Positions 25,501 to 34,572 are shown, numbered from the stretch's first letter. The stretch is DNA of 64,000 nt from Actinacidiphila yanglinensis (GCF_900107965.1 NZ_FNVU01000032.1:1-64000), one strand, 5' to 3'. Made by a program: numbers and translations. Notes: generated from the sequence alone by a model not told the origin.

Positions 25501-26211
25501 TCACCAGGCCAGGGCGTCGTCCATCGACTGCTCCCAGTAGGTCGTCCTGAGGGAGTCGTCGATGTGGACGCCCTGCGCGGGCAGCGACGGGTGGGCCGCA
25601 GCGCCGGTGCTCCCGGTGCCGGACCGGCCGGAGAACCAGATGGTGAGGGACTTCACGGTGCGGCCGTTCGTGCCGCTCCCGTCGCCCGCGGACAGGATCA
25701 CCGAGGCGTAACCGGACTCCCCGGGGCCGAGCGTGGTCACCGCCTGCGGGTGCGAGTCCTCGATCACCGACGGCACCGCCTGCGCACCGGCGAACTGCAG
25801 CGCCGGGTACCCGTACAGGTAGCAGGTCTTGCTGCCGGTGTTGGTGACCGTCAGCAGCATGTGGTTCACCGGACGGCTCACCGGCGCGGCGACGACCTTG
25901 GTGTCGGATCCGTCGCATGTCACGCTCTTGCTCGCGGGGTTCGGGGCCTTGGTCGCGGAACTGCCCCCCGCCGGCCGCGACCCGGCCGCCTTCGCCGGAG
26001 GCGTGGATGCCGACGGCGCGGACGGGACCGCGGCGGAAGGGGTGGCCGTGGGTGCGGCCGCGGGCGTCGAGGTGACCGCGGCGGCGTCCTTCGCGGCACC
26101 CGTGTCGCTCGTGCCCGGCCCACCGGTGCACGCGGTCAGCGCGAATCCGGCGAGTGCGACGGTCGCGGCGGCGCCGACGACACCGATGCGGGGGGTGCGG
26201 ATGCGGAACAT
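25501..26211 (-). CDS. DUF4232 lipoprotein
   Basis: A 236-residue lipoprotein attached outside the cytoplasmic membrane. The signal ends in the lipobox LTAC (Cys28). A low-complexity Ala/Pro/Ser/Thr linker (about 30-90) spans the wall, followed by a DUF4232 domain of unknown function with CDGSDTKV, NHMLLTVTNTGSKTCYLYGYPAL and LGPGESGYASV, the usual pattern with a Cys pair (CDGS and TCYL). A second DUF4232 lipoprotein is encoded at 35285. Monocistronic, closed by a hairpin. Confidence 0.82.
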   Translation of the reverse strand: MFRIRTPRIGVVGAAATVALAGFALTACTGGPGTSDTGAAKDAAAVTSTPAAAPTATPSAAVPSAPSASTPPAKAAGSRPAGGSSATKAPNPASKSVTCDGSDTKVVAAPVSRPVNHMLLTVTNTGSKTCYLYGYPALQFAGAQAVPSVIEDSHPQAVTTLGPGESGYASVILSAGDGSGTNGRTVKSLTIWFSGRSGTGSTGAAAHPSLPAQGVHIDDSLRTTYWEQSMDDALAW

Positions 26212-26499
26212 GAGGCCCTGCCTTCTTGGCTGTTCGAGGTGGGTGTGGTGCTCGATGACCTGATCTTGCGGCGCGGTCCGTCCCAGCCGCCACGTATAGC
26301 GGCGGGTTGGGGACGCTGGAACGCCGAAACCCCCTCCGACCAGCGGAGATACGGTGCCCCTGGAACGGGCGAACGGGATGCCGGGGACGGCGGAAACGGG
26401 TCCCGGGACCCGCCCGGCCGACCGATCGACCCGGCCGGCGGGCCCCGGTTCCCTGCTCCCGCGTGCCCCCGCGGCATCAACGGCACCAACGGCGGGCCC

Positions 26500-27048
26500 T
26501 CAGCGCGGAGTCAGCCGCAGCACCCGCGCCCCGTCCCGCCAGACCGCCCGCAGGTCCTCCCGGTCCGGCTCGCCGTCCTCACCGACCCGGATACCGTTGA
26601 ACCTCGCGAAGGCCCGGTTGGCCCGCGCCATCTCGGCGTAGGCCGCGACGACTTCGGCCTCCCCGGTGCCGGTCCGCACGTCGGCCCGGCGGCGCCTGCC
26701 CCGGAGCCGGATCACGATCTGCTCGCCGGTGCGCAGGTTGCGCCCCCACCGGGACGAGGTGCCGATCAGGAGCTCGCCGCCCCGGGTCACGTACGCGACG
26801 GGGACCGCGTAACGCCGTCCCGAGACACGGCCGACGACGTGGAGGACGACCAGCCGGGCGCCGACGAGGCGCGAGAGCAGGGGAGTTCGCAGGAGGCCGC
26901 GCGCCAGCAGGTTGACCAGGCGCTGCCCCGGCAATGTCCGCACCCGCGGGCGGGAACGGGACGGGCGGCGGCCGGAACCGGACCGCGGGCGAGCCTCAGG
27001 ACCGGGATCGGAGCCCTGCCCGGCCGCCCCCGCACCCTCACCTCTCAT
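26500..27048 (-). CDS. Nitroreductase/quinone reductase-like split-barrel protein
   Basis: A 182-residue protein of the DUF385/deazaflavin-dependent nitroreductase type. After a basic, probably disordered N-terminus (1-45) come TPLLSRLVGARLVVLHVVGR and SGRRYAVPVAYV, then LLIGTSSRWGRNLRTG and a REDL near the end, matching small split-barrel reductases that use F420 or flavin. The start is 6 bases after the preceding gene's stop, so the two are one operon. Divergent MarR regulation is likely for the unit. Cofactor and substrate are inferred from family only; the start could be internal. Confidence 0.65.
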   Translation of the reverse strand: MRGEGAGAAGQGSDPGPEARPRSGSGRRPSRSRPRVRTLPGQRLVNLLARGLLRTPLLSRLVGARLVVLHVVGRVSGRRYAVPVAYVTRGGELLIGTSSRWGRNLRTGEQIVIRLRGRRRRADVRTGTGEAEVVAAYAEMARANRAFARFNGIRVGEDGEPDREDLRAVWRDGARVLRLTPR

Positions 27049-27054
27049 GGCCGC

Positions 27055-27741
27055 TCACGCCTGCTCACCGCTGCCGGTGGTGACCGGGGCCACCGCCGGG
27101 AGCCGCTGGTCGCTCGCGGAGGTGGGGGCCAGCCCGGTGACCGCCGCGGGCATCGCGCCGACCGTGAACACGCGGACCTCGTCGCCGACCGCGACCGTGA
27201 GGAAGGACGCCTCACCCGGCACCTGTTCGGGCACCGGGATCTCGTGCTGCCCGGCTTCCAGGTCGCCGTCGAAGACCGGCATCGAGGTGCTCTTCGGCTC
27301 CGGCGGGGTGAACGAGGTCCCCCACAGGGCCTCGACGGTGACGCGCGTGCGTGCGGTGAGGGTCAGCCTCGCGCGGCGGCCGGCCTCGTCGTAGCCGATC
27401 CGGACACCGGACGGGGCCCGTCGCCGGTCGAAGACGGCCTCTTCCACCTGGGCCGCGATGACGCCGGCGATGCCGGCGAGCCCCTGCACGAAGGTCACCC
27501 CGGCGTTGCGCCGGGCCACCTCCTCCCGCAGGTACTGCTTGGTCCCGGCCGGGACCATCCCGCCGAAGACCAGGACGTCGAGCGCGGCGACGTCGTAGTC
27601 GTCGAGCACCCGGTCGAACTGGTTGGTCGCGTCGGCGGTGCAGCCCCTGGCGCGCAGGAGGTCGACCGCCGCGAGAAGGACGCTGGGGCTGCGGCCGACC
27701 ACGAGCACGCGATCGGGTCGGCCGGAGGGGGTGATGTTCAT
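27055..27741 (-). CDS. Rossmann-type NAD(P)-binding-like protein of the MarR-controlled operon
   Basis: A 228-residue protein. The ATG at 27741 follows AGGGAG. The first 110 residues resemble a short-chain dehydrogenase core that lost its nucleotide loop: RVLVVGRSPSVLLAAVDLLRARG, LDVLVFGGMVPAG and FVQGLAGIAGVIAAQVEEA. The GxxxGxG loop is missing (GRSPSVL instead), so dinucleotide binding is doubtful. The C-terminal half is beta-rich. It heads the operon with the reductase-like gene and is divergent from a MarR regulator across a palindromic operator. Function not recognised. Confidence 0.6.
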   Translation of the reverse strand: MNITPSGRPDRVLVVGRSPSVLLAAVDLLRARGCTADATNQFDRVLDDYDVAALDVLVFGGMVPAGTKQYLREEVARRNAGVTFVQGLAGIAGVIAAQVEEAVFDRRRAPSGVRIGYDEAGRRARLTLTARTRVTVEALWGTSFTPPEPKSTSMPVFDGDLEAGQHEIPVPEQVPGEASFLTVAVGDEVRVFTVGAMPAAVTGLAPTSASDQRLPAVAPVTTGSGEQA

Positions 27742-27831
27742 CGTCGGAACTCCCTGGTGAGGGCGGGACACGGACACCGCGCGCGGGCGTGAGCGCCGCG
27801 TGCACCGGCCGCCGCCGTGTTGGCCTGTCCA

Positions 27832-27850
27832 ATGTTGGCCATTCCAACAT
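27832..27850. promoter_or_regulatory. MarR-type operator in the divergent promoter region
   Basis: ATGTTGG and CCAACAT, perfect 7-bp arms around a 5-base centre. Further TGTTGGCC half-sites occur at 27818 and 27857, giving three direct copies and one inverted copy between the two divergent starts. Confidence 0.6.
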
Positions 27851-27878
27851 AGGCGATGTTGGCCGGCCCCACAATTGG

Positions 27879-27884
27879 TAACCT
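27879..27884 (+). promoter_or_regulatory. -10 element of the leaderless marR promoter
   Basis: TAACCT ends 6 bases before the ATG at 27891. GGAGG within that gap is too close to serve as a normal ribosome binding site. Confidence 0.45.
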
Positions 27885-27890
27885 GGAGGC

Positions 27891-28343
27891 ATGCCCGCGC
27901 ACCCCGTTCGGCCCGGCCGCACACCGGACCGGCTCAAGGACCGCCCCACCTGGCTGATCAGCCGTGCCTTCGCGCGCTCCTCGGCGCTGCTCGCGGCCGG
28001 ATTCGAAGCGGACGGCGACGGCCTGCGCGGCTACCACTACCGGCTGCTCGCGGCGCTGGAGCAGTGGGGTCCCGCCAGCCAGGCCGACCTCGGGCGCGAC
28101 ACGGGGATCGACCGGAGCGACGTCACCGCGGCCCTCACCGAACTCGAGTCACGCGGGCTCGTCGAACGCCGGGTCGATCCCGATCACCGGCGCCGGAAGA
28201 TCGTGACGATCACCCCCCAGGGCGGGGACGCCCTCGTCGGCCTCGACGCGGTGATCGACCGCACCCAGGCGGCCGTCCTCGCTCCCCTGACGGCCGCCCA
28301 GCGGCGCCAGTTCGTCGACCTGATGGCGAAACTGCTCGACTAG
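27891..28343 (+). CDS. MarR-family transcriptional regulator
   Basis: A 150-residue winged-helix repressor. The core reads LLAALEQWGPASQADLGRDT then DRSDVTAALTELESRGLVER (recognition helix) and DPDHRRRKIVTIT (wing with the family Asp-Arg pair). Leaderless start, see the -10 element. It is transcribed away from the two-gene reductase operon, with a palindromic operator between them, so it probably represses itself and that operon until a phenolic or similar ligand binds; the ligand is inference from the family. Confidence 0.87.
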   Translation: MPAHPVRPGRTPDRLKDRPTWLISRAFARSSALLAAGFEADGDGLRGYHYRLLAALEQWGPASQADLGRDTGIDRSDVTAALTELESRGLVERRVDPDHRRRKIVTITPQGGDALVGLDAVIDRTQAAVLAPLTAAQRRQFVDLMAKLLD

Positions 28344-28449
28344 CGGATCCCGCACCCGCCCACCGAGCGCCGGCACATCGCGCGCCCCCGCGCGCACCCA
28401 CTTACGGCGCACGCGGCACGCCGTTCGCGTGCCGCGACCGAACCGGTCG

Positions 28450-28499
28450 GCAGGTGGCGATCATCATTCGATTCCACTCCCGCTACCTGCTGAATGATG
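28450..28499. repeat. Two interlocked inverted repeats upstream of the multicopper oxidase
   Basis: GCAGGT (28450-28455) with ACCTGC (28485-28490), and CATCATTC (28462-28469) with GAATGATG (28492-28499). The arms alternate, which as RNA would be pseudoknot topology and as DNA two overlapping dyads. Confidence 0.5.
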
Positions 28500-28616
28500 C
28501 CGAAATCGACTCTCTGAGTGGCTTCCCGCACCGCAACGGCGCGCTGGGCACCCACTCCATGATCACGACCTGTATCCCATGAGCGTGATCTGAGGCGATG
28601 GGAAGCGGGAGAAACA

Positions 28617-30494
28617 ATGGTCGGGCGAAGGAAGTTCCTCATGGCCGGCGCCGCGGGCGGCGCGGTGATGCTTCCACGGGGAGTTCGGGGTGCGGAGGCG
28701 CACGCCGTGGCGGGAAGCGGGATGGGGTCGACCGACACCTCGGTGCCGCAGACGCCTCCGCTGGAGAAGTTCGTCGACGCGCTGCCCGTGCCGGGGACGG
28801 CCATCCCGGATCCTTCGGTCTATCCGGGCGCCGACTACTACGAGGTCACCATGCGTGAGGGCAGGTGGCGCTTCCACCGGGACCTCGGACCGGCGAAGGT
28901 GTGGGGGTACTGGGCCGCGAATCCGCACGACCCCCGCAAGCCGATCGGCATGGGCTACCTCGGGCCGACCCTCGACACGACCATCGACCACCCGACGGTC
29001 GTCAAGTGGCGCAACGAGCTGCCGAACACGACCCACCTGTTCCAGTTCGTGATCGACGAGATCCGCCAGGGAAACCCCGAGCTCACCCCGTTCCCGCCGC
29101 CGCCGTACCAGTCGCAGCAGCCCTTCCCCGCGAACGTCAACGTGTGGAACGTCGTGCACCAGCACGGCGGTTACACCGCGCCGCAGTCCGACGGCACGCC
29201 GCCGCAGTCCTACACCTCCGACGGCATCCACGGCGAGGGGTACACCACCCTCGACCCGAACCGGGCCGCACCCAACGAGCAGATCTGCGGCTACACCAAC
29301 CACGACCGTTCGTGCCTGCTCTGGTACCACGACCACGCCATGGGAATGACCAGCCTCAACGTCTACGCGGGGCTTGCCGGCCTCTACGTCATCCGGGACC
29401 CCGCCGACGAGCGACTGGGTCTGCCGCAGGGCGAGTTCGAGATCCCCCTGGTCCTCCAGGACCGGACCTTCCACTCCGACGGCTCGCTCGCGTACACCAT
29501 GACGCAGCAGGAGGGCGAGGACACACCGGTCGTCAACGGGAAGGCCTACCCGTACCTGGCCGTCGAGCCGCGCCGCTACCGGCTGCGCCTCCTCAACGGC
29601 TCCAACGAGCGCTTCTGGCGGCTGCGGTTCGACACGCCCCGGGACGTACTGCCCCAGCCCCAGCTGCCGTTCTGGCTGATCGGCACGGACGGCGGCCTCC
29701 GCGCTCCGCTGCCGATGCTGAACTTCCTGATCTCCCCGGCCGAACGCTACGACCTGCTGGTCGACTTCAGCCAGCTGCCCATGGGCACGAACGTCACGTT
29801 GACGAACTACAACGCGCCGGTCCACTACCCCGCGGGAGTCGGGCCCGAGATCACCGAGATCATGCAGTTCCAGGTCACCAAGCCGCTGTCCGGGGCGGAC
29901 CGGACGAGGCCGGCCGCGCAGCTCAGGCTGCCGCAGGCCGCGGACGTCCGGCCGGAACCAGGCACCCGCCGGCGGCAGTGGGTCGTGTACCAGCACCAGC
30001 TCTTCGGCACGATGACCTTCAACGCGACGCCGTACTACGCGCCGCCGGAGGACACCGTCACGGCGGGCACCAGCGAGATCTGGGAGTACGTCAACCCCAA
30101 CCACGACGCCCACCCGATGCACATCCACCTGATCAACTTCCAGGTGCTGGACCGGCAGCCGCTGGACGCGGCGGGCTACCAGGCGGCCTACGAGCGGTGG
30201 ATCGACGGCGGCCGCAGGCCGGAGGACCTGCCGGTGCTGGAGAACTTCCTCACCGGCCCGCCGATCCCGGCGGACCCTGACGAGGCGCGGTCCGACAAGG
30301 ACACGTTCAAGTCCTATGCGGAGACGGTGACCCGGGTCTTCATCCCGGACATCACCCCGCCGACGGACACGCTCGCGGGGATTCCGGGCAGCGGCGCCGA
30401 GTACCCGGCGTGGTACATCCACCACTGCCACATCCTCGAACACGAGGACGACGACCTGATGCGCCCCTGGGTCATCGTCGAGGACGACGCCTGA
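28617..30494 (+). CDS. Tat-exported multicopper oxidase
   Basis: Exported three-domain copper oxidase of the phenoxazinone synthase/CotA-like type that couples oxidation of phenolic or similar substrates to reduction of oxygen to water. GGGAG precedes the ATG. The signal GRRKFLMAGAAGG carries twin arginines. Copper motifs in order: HQHGG near 181, WYHDHAMG near 236, HPMHIHL near 499 and HHCHILEHEDDDLM near 602-615. The last includes the Cys-His pathway and an axial Met. 625 residues, normal for the group. The gene 107 bases downstream, on the same strand, is also Tat-exported; the pair may be co-expressed. Physiological substrate unknown. Confidence 0.9.
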   Translation: MVGRRKFLMAGAAGGAVMLPRGVRGAEAHAVAGSGMGSTDTSVPQTPPLEKFVDALPVPGTAIPDPSVYPGADYYEVTMREGRWRFHRDLGPAKVWGYWAANPHDPRKPIGMGYLGPTLDTTIDHPTVVKWRNELPNTTHLFQFVIDEIRQGNPELTPFPPPPYQSQQPFPANVNVWNVVHQHGGYTAPQSDGTPPQSYTSDGIHGEGYTTLDPNRAAPNEQICGYTNHDRSCLLWYHDHAMGMTSLNVYAGLAGLYVIRDPADERLGLPQGEFEIPLVLQDRTFHSDGSLAYTMTQQEGEDTPVVNGKAYPYLAVEPRRYRLRLLNGSNERFWRLRFDTPRDVLPQPQLPFWLIGTDGGLRAPLPMLNFLISPAERYDLLVDFSQLPMGTNVTLTNYNAPVHYPAGVGPEITEIMQFQVTKPLSGADRTRPAAQLRLPQAADVRPEPGTRRRQWVVYQHQLFGTMTFNATPYYAPPEDTVTAGTSEIWEYVNPNHDAHPMHIHLINFQVLDRQPLDAAGYQAAYERWIDGGRRPEDLPVLENFLTGPPIPADPDEARSDKDTFKSYAETVTRVFIPDITPPTDTLAGIPGSGAEYPAWYIHHCHILEHEDDDLMRPWVIVEDDA

Positions 30495-30502
30495 TCCCTG
30501 CT

Positions 30503-30532
30503 CCCGTCAATGCCCGTCAGTGCCCGTCAATG
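30503..30532. repeat. Three 10-bp tandem repeats
   Basis: CCCGTCAATG, CCCGTCAGTG and CCCGTCAATG in direct succession, 8 bases after the multicopper oxidase stop, with a broken fourth copy (CCCTTGAACA). Confidence 0.65.
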
Positions 30533-30601
30533 CCCTTGAACAAAGGGCGCATTCGGAACACCGCGTGAAGGTGTTCCACGATCTCCCGCAGAGAGGGTGT
30601 C

Positions 30602-33100
30602 ATGGCCGGGTTCTCGCGCAGGCGGCTCCTGAAGTCCGCGTTCGGTGCCGGGGGCGCGGCAGCGGCGATGTCGCTGCTGCCGCCCAACCTCCGGCGCGCC
30701 GTGGCGGAGTCGTCCGCGACACCGCGGAACCCGGGCTCGCTGGAGGACATCGAGCACGTGGTGATCCTCATGCTGGAGAACCGCTCCTTCGACCACTACT
30801 TCGGCACGATGCCCGGGGTGCGCGGCTTCGACGACCCGGACGCGGCGACGCTGTCCACCGGGCTGTCGGTCTTCCACCAGCCGGACGCGGTCAACCCCGA
30901 CGGCTACCTCCTGCCGTTCCACCTGGACACCAAGACCACCAGTGCGCAGGCGATCCCCTCGACGAGCCACGCCTGGACGGTGCAGCACGCGGCGGTCAAC
31001 GGCGGCCGGATGGACCAGTGGCTGCCCGCCCACCGCACGGCCGACGGACCGGCCAAGGGCCCGTACACGATGGGCTACTACCGGCGCGACGACATCCCGT
31101 TCCACTTCGCGCTGGCCGAGTCGTTCACCCTCTGCGACGCCTACCACTGCTCGCTGCTCGGCCCGACCTGGCCCAACCGCCTCTACCACTGGACCGGCAC
31201 CATCGACCCGGACGGCCTGGCCGGCGGGCCGGTGACCAGCAACGTGATCCCGGCGCCCTTCCGCTGGACGACGTACCCGGAGCGGCTCACCCGGGCAGGC
31301 GTCTCCTGGCACGTCTACCAGCAGGAGGACGACTACGGCACCAACCCGCTGGAGTGGTTCCAGACCTACCAGGACTCCGTCCCCGGGGACGCGCTCCACG
31401 AGCACGCGCTGACCATCGGCCCGGCCGACCAGTTCGCGCAGGACGCGATCAACGACCGCCTGCCGAAGGTGTCGTGGATCATCCCGACCTCCGGGCAGAG
31501 CGAGCACCCGGACTACACCCCGGCCGCGGGCGCCGACTTCCTGGCGCGCCAGCTCGACGCGGTCGCCGCCAACCCCGACGTGTGGAGCAAGACCGTCTTC
31601 ATCGTCAACTACGACGAGAACGACGGCCTGTTCGACCACGTGATCCCGCCGATCCCGCCGGCCGGCACGCCGGGCGAGTTCGTGAACGGCGTGCCGATCG
31701 GTGCCGGCATCCGGGTGCCGTGCGTCATCGTCTCGCCCTGGACGCAGGGCGGTTACGTCGCCGGTGAGCCCTTCGACCACACCTCGGTACTGCGCTTCCT
31801 GGAGCGGATCACCGGCGTGCAGGAGACCAACATCAGCGACTGGCGCCGTCGCACCTTCGGCGACCTGACCTCGGCCCTCGGGCTCTCCGCGGCCACACCG
31901 TTCCCCGCGCTGCCGGACACCAAGGCGCAGTTCTGGGCGGCCGAGGACGAGGTGGCCACGCTGCCGCCGGCCACGTTCCCCGGCGCGGGCCAGACTCCCC
32001 CGCACCAGGAGACGCCGGGCGCGCAGCCGGACCAGACCCCGGCGTCACCCGCCCCCGACGCCGCGGCGCCCGCGGCCGCCCATCCCCCGTACACCGTCAG
32101 CCGCATCGTCGAGAACGCGACGACCCACCGGTCGGACTTCCCGGACGGCACCGCGGGCACCGACTTCCCCGGCATCCAGGAAGCCGTCCCCGGCGTCGGA
32201 CCCACCAGCGGCACGTACCTCTACACCGTCGGCGTGGTCAGCTTCACGCTGGCGGTGATCGACCCGGCCACCCGGCAGCTGGTGGCCAGCGTCAAGGCGG
32301 GGGTGAGCCCGTACGGTCTCACGAAGGCGCCCGGCGGCAAGCTGTACCTGAGCAGTTCGGGCGAGAACTCGGTCTCCGTCTACAACACCGGTACGGGCAA
32401 GGTCGCTTCGAGCATCGGTGTCGGCGCCTATCCGCACGGCCTGGCGACCTCGCCCGACGGCGGGAGCGTCTACGTCGCCAACACCGGCCCCGACACCGGA
32501 CCCGGCGGCTCGCAGACCCTCTCCGTCATCGACACCGCCTCCGACAAGGTCACGGCCACCTGGACGTCCGGGACGGCCCCGCACTCGCTCGTGACCGGCA
32601 CGGACGGCAAGGCACTCTACGTCTCCTGCTCCGACGGCCTGTCCGTGATGGACACCGGCACCGGAGAGCAGCAGGCACTGCTGACCGACCAGGCCGGGTC
32701 CAACGGCGTCGCCGTCCACCCCGACGGCACCCGCCTGTATGTGGTCAACACCTGGCAGGACACCCTGTCGGTGATCGACGTCCGCACCCTCCGCGTGCTC
32801 GCCCGGGTCGGCGTCGGCCGGACCCCCTGGCAGGTCGCCGTCAGCCCCGACGGCGCGCGGGTGTACGTCACCAACTCCAGGGACGATTCGGTCTCGGTGA
32901 TCGACGCGGCCCAGAACCGGGTGACCGCCACCGTGGCGGTCAAGCACGTCCCGACGGGCATCACCGCGACCGCCTCCACGCTCTGGGTCGCCACCAACGC
33001 GTCGTCCACGGTCGACGCGATCGACGCGAAGTCGCTGAAGCCGTTGGGCAGTACGGCCCTCGGCCTGACCACCAGCCCGGCCGCGATGGTCATCGCCTGA
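30602..33100 (+). CDS. Tat-exported phospholipase C/acid phosphatase fused to a YVTN beta-propeller
   Basis: An 832-residue exported protein in two parts. GAGAGGGTG stands before the ATG and the signal is twin-arginine (SRRRLLKSAFGAGG). Residues about 45-440 belong to the phosphoesterase family of non-haemolytic phospholipases C and AcpA-type acid phosphatases: HVVILMLENRSFDHYFGTMPG with the nucleophile region, SEHPDY, NYDENDGLFDHV and a final FDHTSVLRFLE supply metal ligands. A Pro/Ala-rich linker (about 455-500) leads to a seven-blade-like YVTN propeller (about 535-832) with repeats such as SPDGARVYVTNSRDDSVSVID. The propeller probably mediates binding at the surface. Substrate (phospholipid or phosphomonoester) unresolved. 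Confidence 0.85.
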   Translation: MAGFSRRRLLKSAFGAGGAAAAMSLLPPNLRRAVAESSATPRNPGSLEDIEHVVILMLENRSFDHYFGTMPGVRGFDDPDAATLSTGLSVFHQPDAVNPDGYLLPFHLDTKTTSAQAIPSTSHAWTVQHAAVNGGRMDQWLPAHRTADGPAKGPYTMGYYRRDDIPFHFALAESFTLCDAYHCSLLGPTWPNRLYHWTGTIDPDGLAGGPVTSNVIPAPFRWTTYPERLTRAGVSWHVYQQEDDYGTNPLEWFQTYQDSVPGDALHEHALTIGPADQFAQDAINDRLPKVSWIIPTSGQSEHPDYTPAAGADFLARQLDAVAANPDVWSKTVFIVNYDENDGLFDHVIPPIPPAGTPGEFVNGVPIGAGIRVPCVIVSPWTQGGYVAGEPFDHTSVLRFLERITGVQETNISDWRRRTFGDLTSALGLSAATPFPALPDTKAQFWAAEDEVATLPPATFPGAGQTPPHQETPGAQPDQTPASPAPDAAAPAAAHPPYTVSRIVENATTHRSDFPDGTAGTDFPGIQEAVPGVGPTSGTYLYTVGVVSFTLAVIDPATRQLVASVKAGVSPYGLTKAPGGKLYLSSSGENSVSVYNTGTGKVASSIGVGAYPHGLATSPDGGSVYVANTGPDTGPGGSQTLSVIDTASDKVTATWTSGTAPHSLVTGTDGKALYVSCSDGLSVMDTGTGEQQALLTDQAGSNGVAVHPDGTRLYVVNTWQDTLSVIDVRTLRVLARVGVGRTPWQVAVSPDGARVYVTNSRDDSVSVIDAAQNRVTATVAVKHVPTGITATASTLWVATNASSTVDAIDAKSLKPLGSTALGLTTSPAAMVIA

Positions 33101-33136
33101 AGCACTCCGATTCCGGGCGCCGGGGCAGGGGGGGCG

Positions 33137-33142
33137 TAGGCT
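33137..33142 (+). promoter_or_regulatory. -10 element of a leaderless promoter
   Basis: TAGGCT, eight bases before the GTG at 33151, no Shine-Dalgarno. Confidence 0.45.
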
Positions 33143-33150
33143 CCGGCACC

Positions 33151-33888
33151 GTGGATCTGCGGACATGCGTTTTCGACGACCGGCCCGATCTGCGGGCGCA
33201 GGCCGAGGAGATCTTCAGCGCGGGCTGGCCCGAGTTCATCTTCCACGACCCGGCCGCCGACCGGCAGATGGACCGGGTCCGGGCGTGGTTCGGGGAGTTG
33301 AACCTCCTCCTGGTGGACGGTGCGGACCGCATCGTCGCCGGCGGCTGGGGAGTCCCCGTGTCCTGGGACGGGACCCTCGACGACCTGCCCGGTGGTTACG
33401 ACGACGCCCTGCTGCGGGCGGTCGGCCTGCACGAGGCAGGCGGCAGGGCCGACACCCTGGTGATCGCCGCGGCCCAGGTCCGGGCGGACCTGCAAGGGCG
33501 CGGCCTGGCACGCGAGATGCTCGGGTTGCTCGCGTCGGCCGGAGAGCACGCGGGGCTGGAACGCGTGATCGCCCCCGTGCGGCCGACCTCGAAGGCCCGC
33601 TACCCGCTCACGCCGATGACCGAGTTCATGACCTGGACGCGGAGGGACGGCGCGCCGCTGGACCCGTGGTTGCGCACGCACCAGCGCATGGGCGCCCGCA
33701 TGCTGTGTGCCGCCGAACGGTCCATGACGATGGAGGGATCGGTCACCGAATGGGAGAAGTGGGCCGGGTTCGCCCTGCCGGCCTCCGGACGGTACGTGGT
33801 CCCGGGCGCCCTCGCCCCGCTGGCCCTCGACCACGCCGCGGATCACGGGGAACTGGTGGAGCCGAACGTGTGGGTGCGGCACCGCTGA
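33151..33888 (+). CDS. GNAT-like acetyltransferase, larger form
   Basis: A 245-residue protein with a recognisable but divergent GNAT core: VIAAAQVRADLQGRGLAREMLGLL provides the acetyl-CoA loop QGRGLA, and the preceding strands carry LLLVDGADRIVAGGWGVP. The first strand and C-terminal third (from about 160) are longer than usual and contain WTRRDGAPLDPWLRTHQRMGA, which is typical for an actinobacterial subgroup of unknown substrate. GTG start preceded by a -10 hexamer only, so leaderless. Cytoplasmic, single gene. Confidence 0.78.
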   Translation: MDLRTCVFDDRPDLRAQAEEIFSAGWPEFIFHDPAADRQMDRVRAWFGELNLLLVDGADRIVAGGWGVPVSWDGTLDDLPGGYDDALLRAVGLHEAGGRADTLVIAAAQVRADLQGRGLAREMLGLLASAGEHAGLERVIAPVRPTSKARYPLTPMTEFMTWTRRDGAPLDPWLRTHQRMGARMLCAAERSMTMEGSVTEWEKWAGFALPASGRYVVPGALAPLALDHAADHGELVEPNVWVRHR

Positions 33889-33966
33889 ACGGCCCTTCCT
33901 TCGGTTCCACTGCTGACCACGGCAGGGCCGACCGTAAATCCAGGTGCCCTCCGGCACGTACCCCGC

Positions 33967-33972
33967 TAGCCT
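33967..33972 (+). promoter_or_regulatory. -10 element of a leaderless promoter
   Basis: TAGCCT ends eight bases before the ATG at 33981. Confidence 0.45.
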
Positions 33973-33980
33973 CCGCCGAC

Positions 33981-34496
33981 ATGGCATCCGAACTGCAACG
34001 CCCACCGCTCCAGGCCGACGAACGCACCGCCATCGTCGGGTGGCTGGACCTCCAGCGGCAGATCCTGCGCTGGAAGTGCGAGGGCCTCGGCGACGAGGAC
34101 GCGCACCGCTCGGTCATCCCCACCTCGCCGGCCATGACGATGGCGGGCCTCGTCTCCCATATGCGCTGGACCGAGCACCTGTGGCTCGACGTGCTGTTCC
34201 TCGACGGTGACAAGGAGCAGAACCCGTCGTTCGACGAGTCGCGCGAGGACGCGGACTGGGACACCGGCGGCCGCCCGATCGCCGAACTCCTCGCGGAGTA
34301 CGAGGCGCAGTGCGCACGCAGCAACGAGATCGTCGCCGCCGCGTCCCTCGACGACGTCGGCCGCCACCAGGAATTCCGCGCGGGCGGCGCCAACCTCCGC
34401 TGGATGCTGATCCACCTGGTGGAGGAGACGGGGCGGCACGCGGGACACGCGGACATCGTCCGCGAACTCCTGGACGGCGCGAAGGGCTACTACTAG
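33981..34496 (+). CDS. DinB/DUF664-family protein
   Basis: A 171-residue four-helix-bundle protein of the DinB-like superfamily, which in actinobacteria includes mycothiol-dependent transferases. Possible metal ligands are the His of VSHMRWTEHLW near 59-66 and of HLVEETGRHAGHAD near 145-158. The N-terminus ERTAIVGWLDLQRQILRWKCEGL is typical of the DUF664 branch. The ATG is leaderless, eight bases after TAGCCT. Reaction unknown; a role in thiol chemistry or detoxification is only a family-based guess. Confidence 0.82.
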   Translation: MASELQRPPLQADERTAIVGWLDLQRQILRWKCEGLGDEDAHRSVIPTSPAMTMAGLVSHMRWTEHLWLDVLFLDGDKEQNPSFDESREDADWDTGGRPIAELLAEYEAQCARSNEIVAAASLDDVGRHQEFRAGGANLRWMLIHLVEETGRHAGHADIVRELLDGAKGYY

Positions 34497-34572
34497 GCGG
34501 CGCCCGTCAACGGTGAGCGCCGGCACCGTAATCCGCTCGACCCGGCGGGTCGGTGCGGGGAACCCTGGGGGC

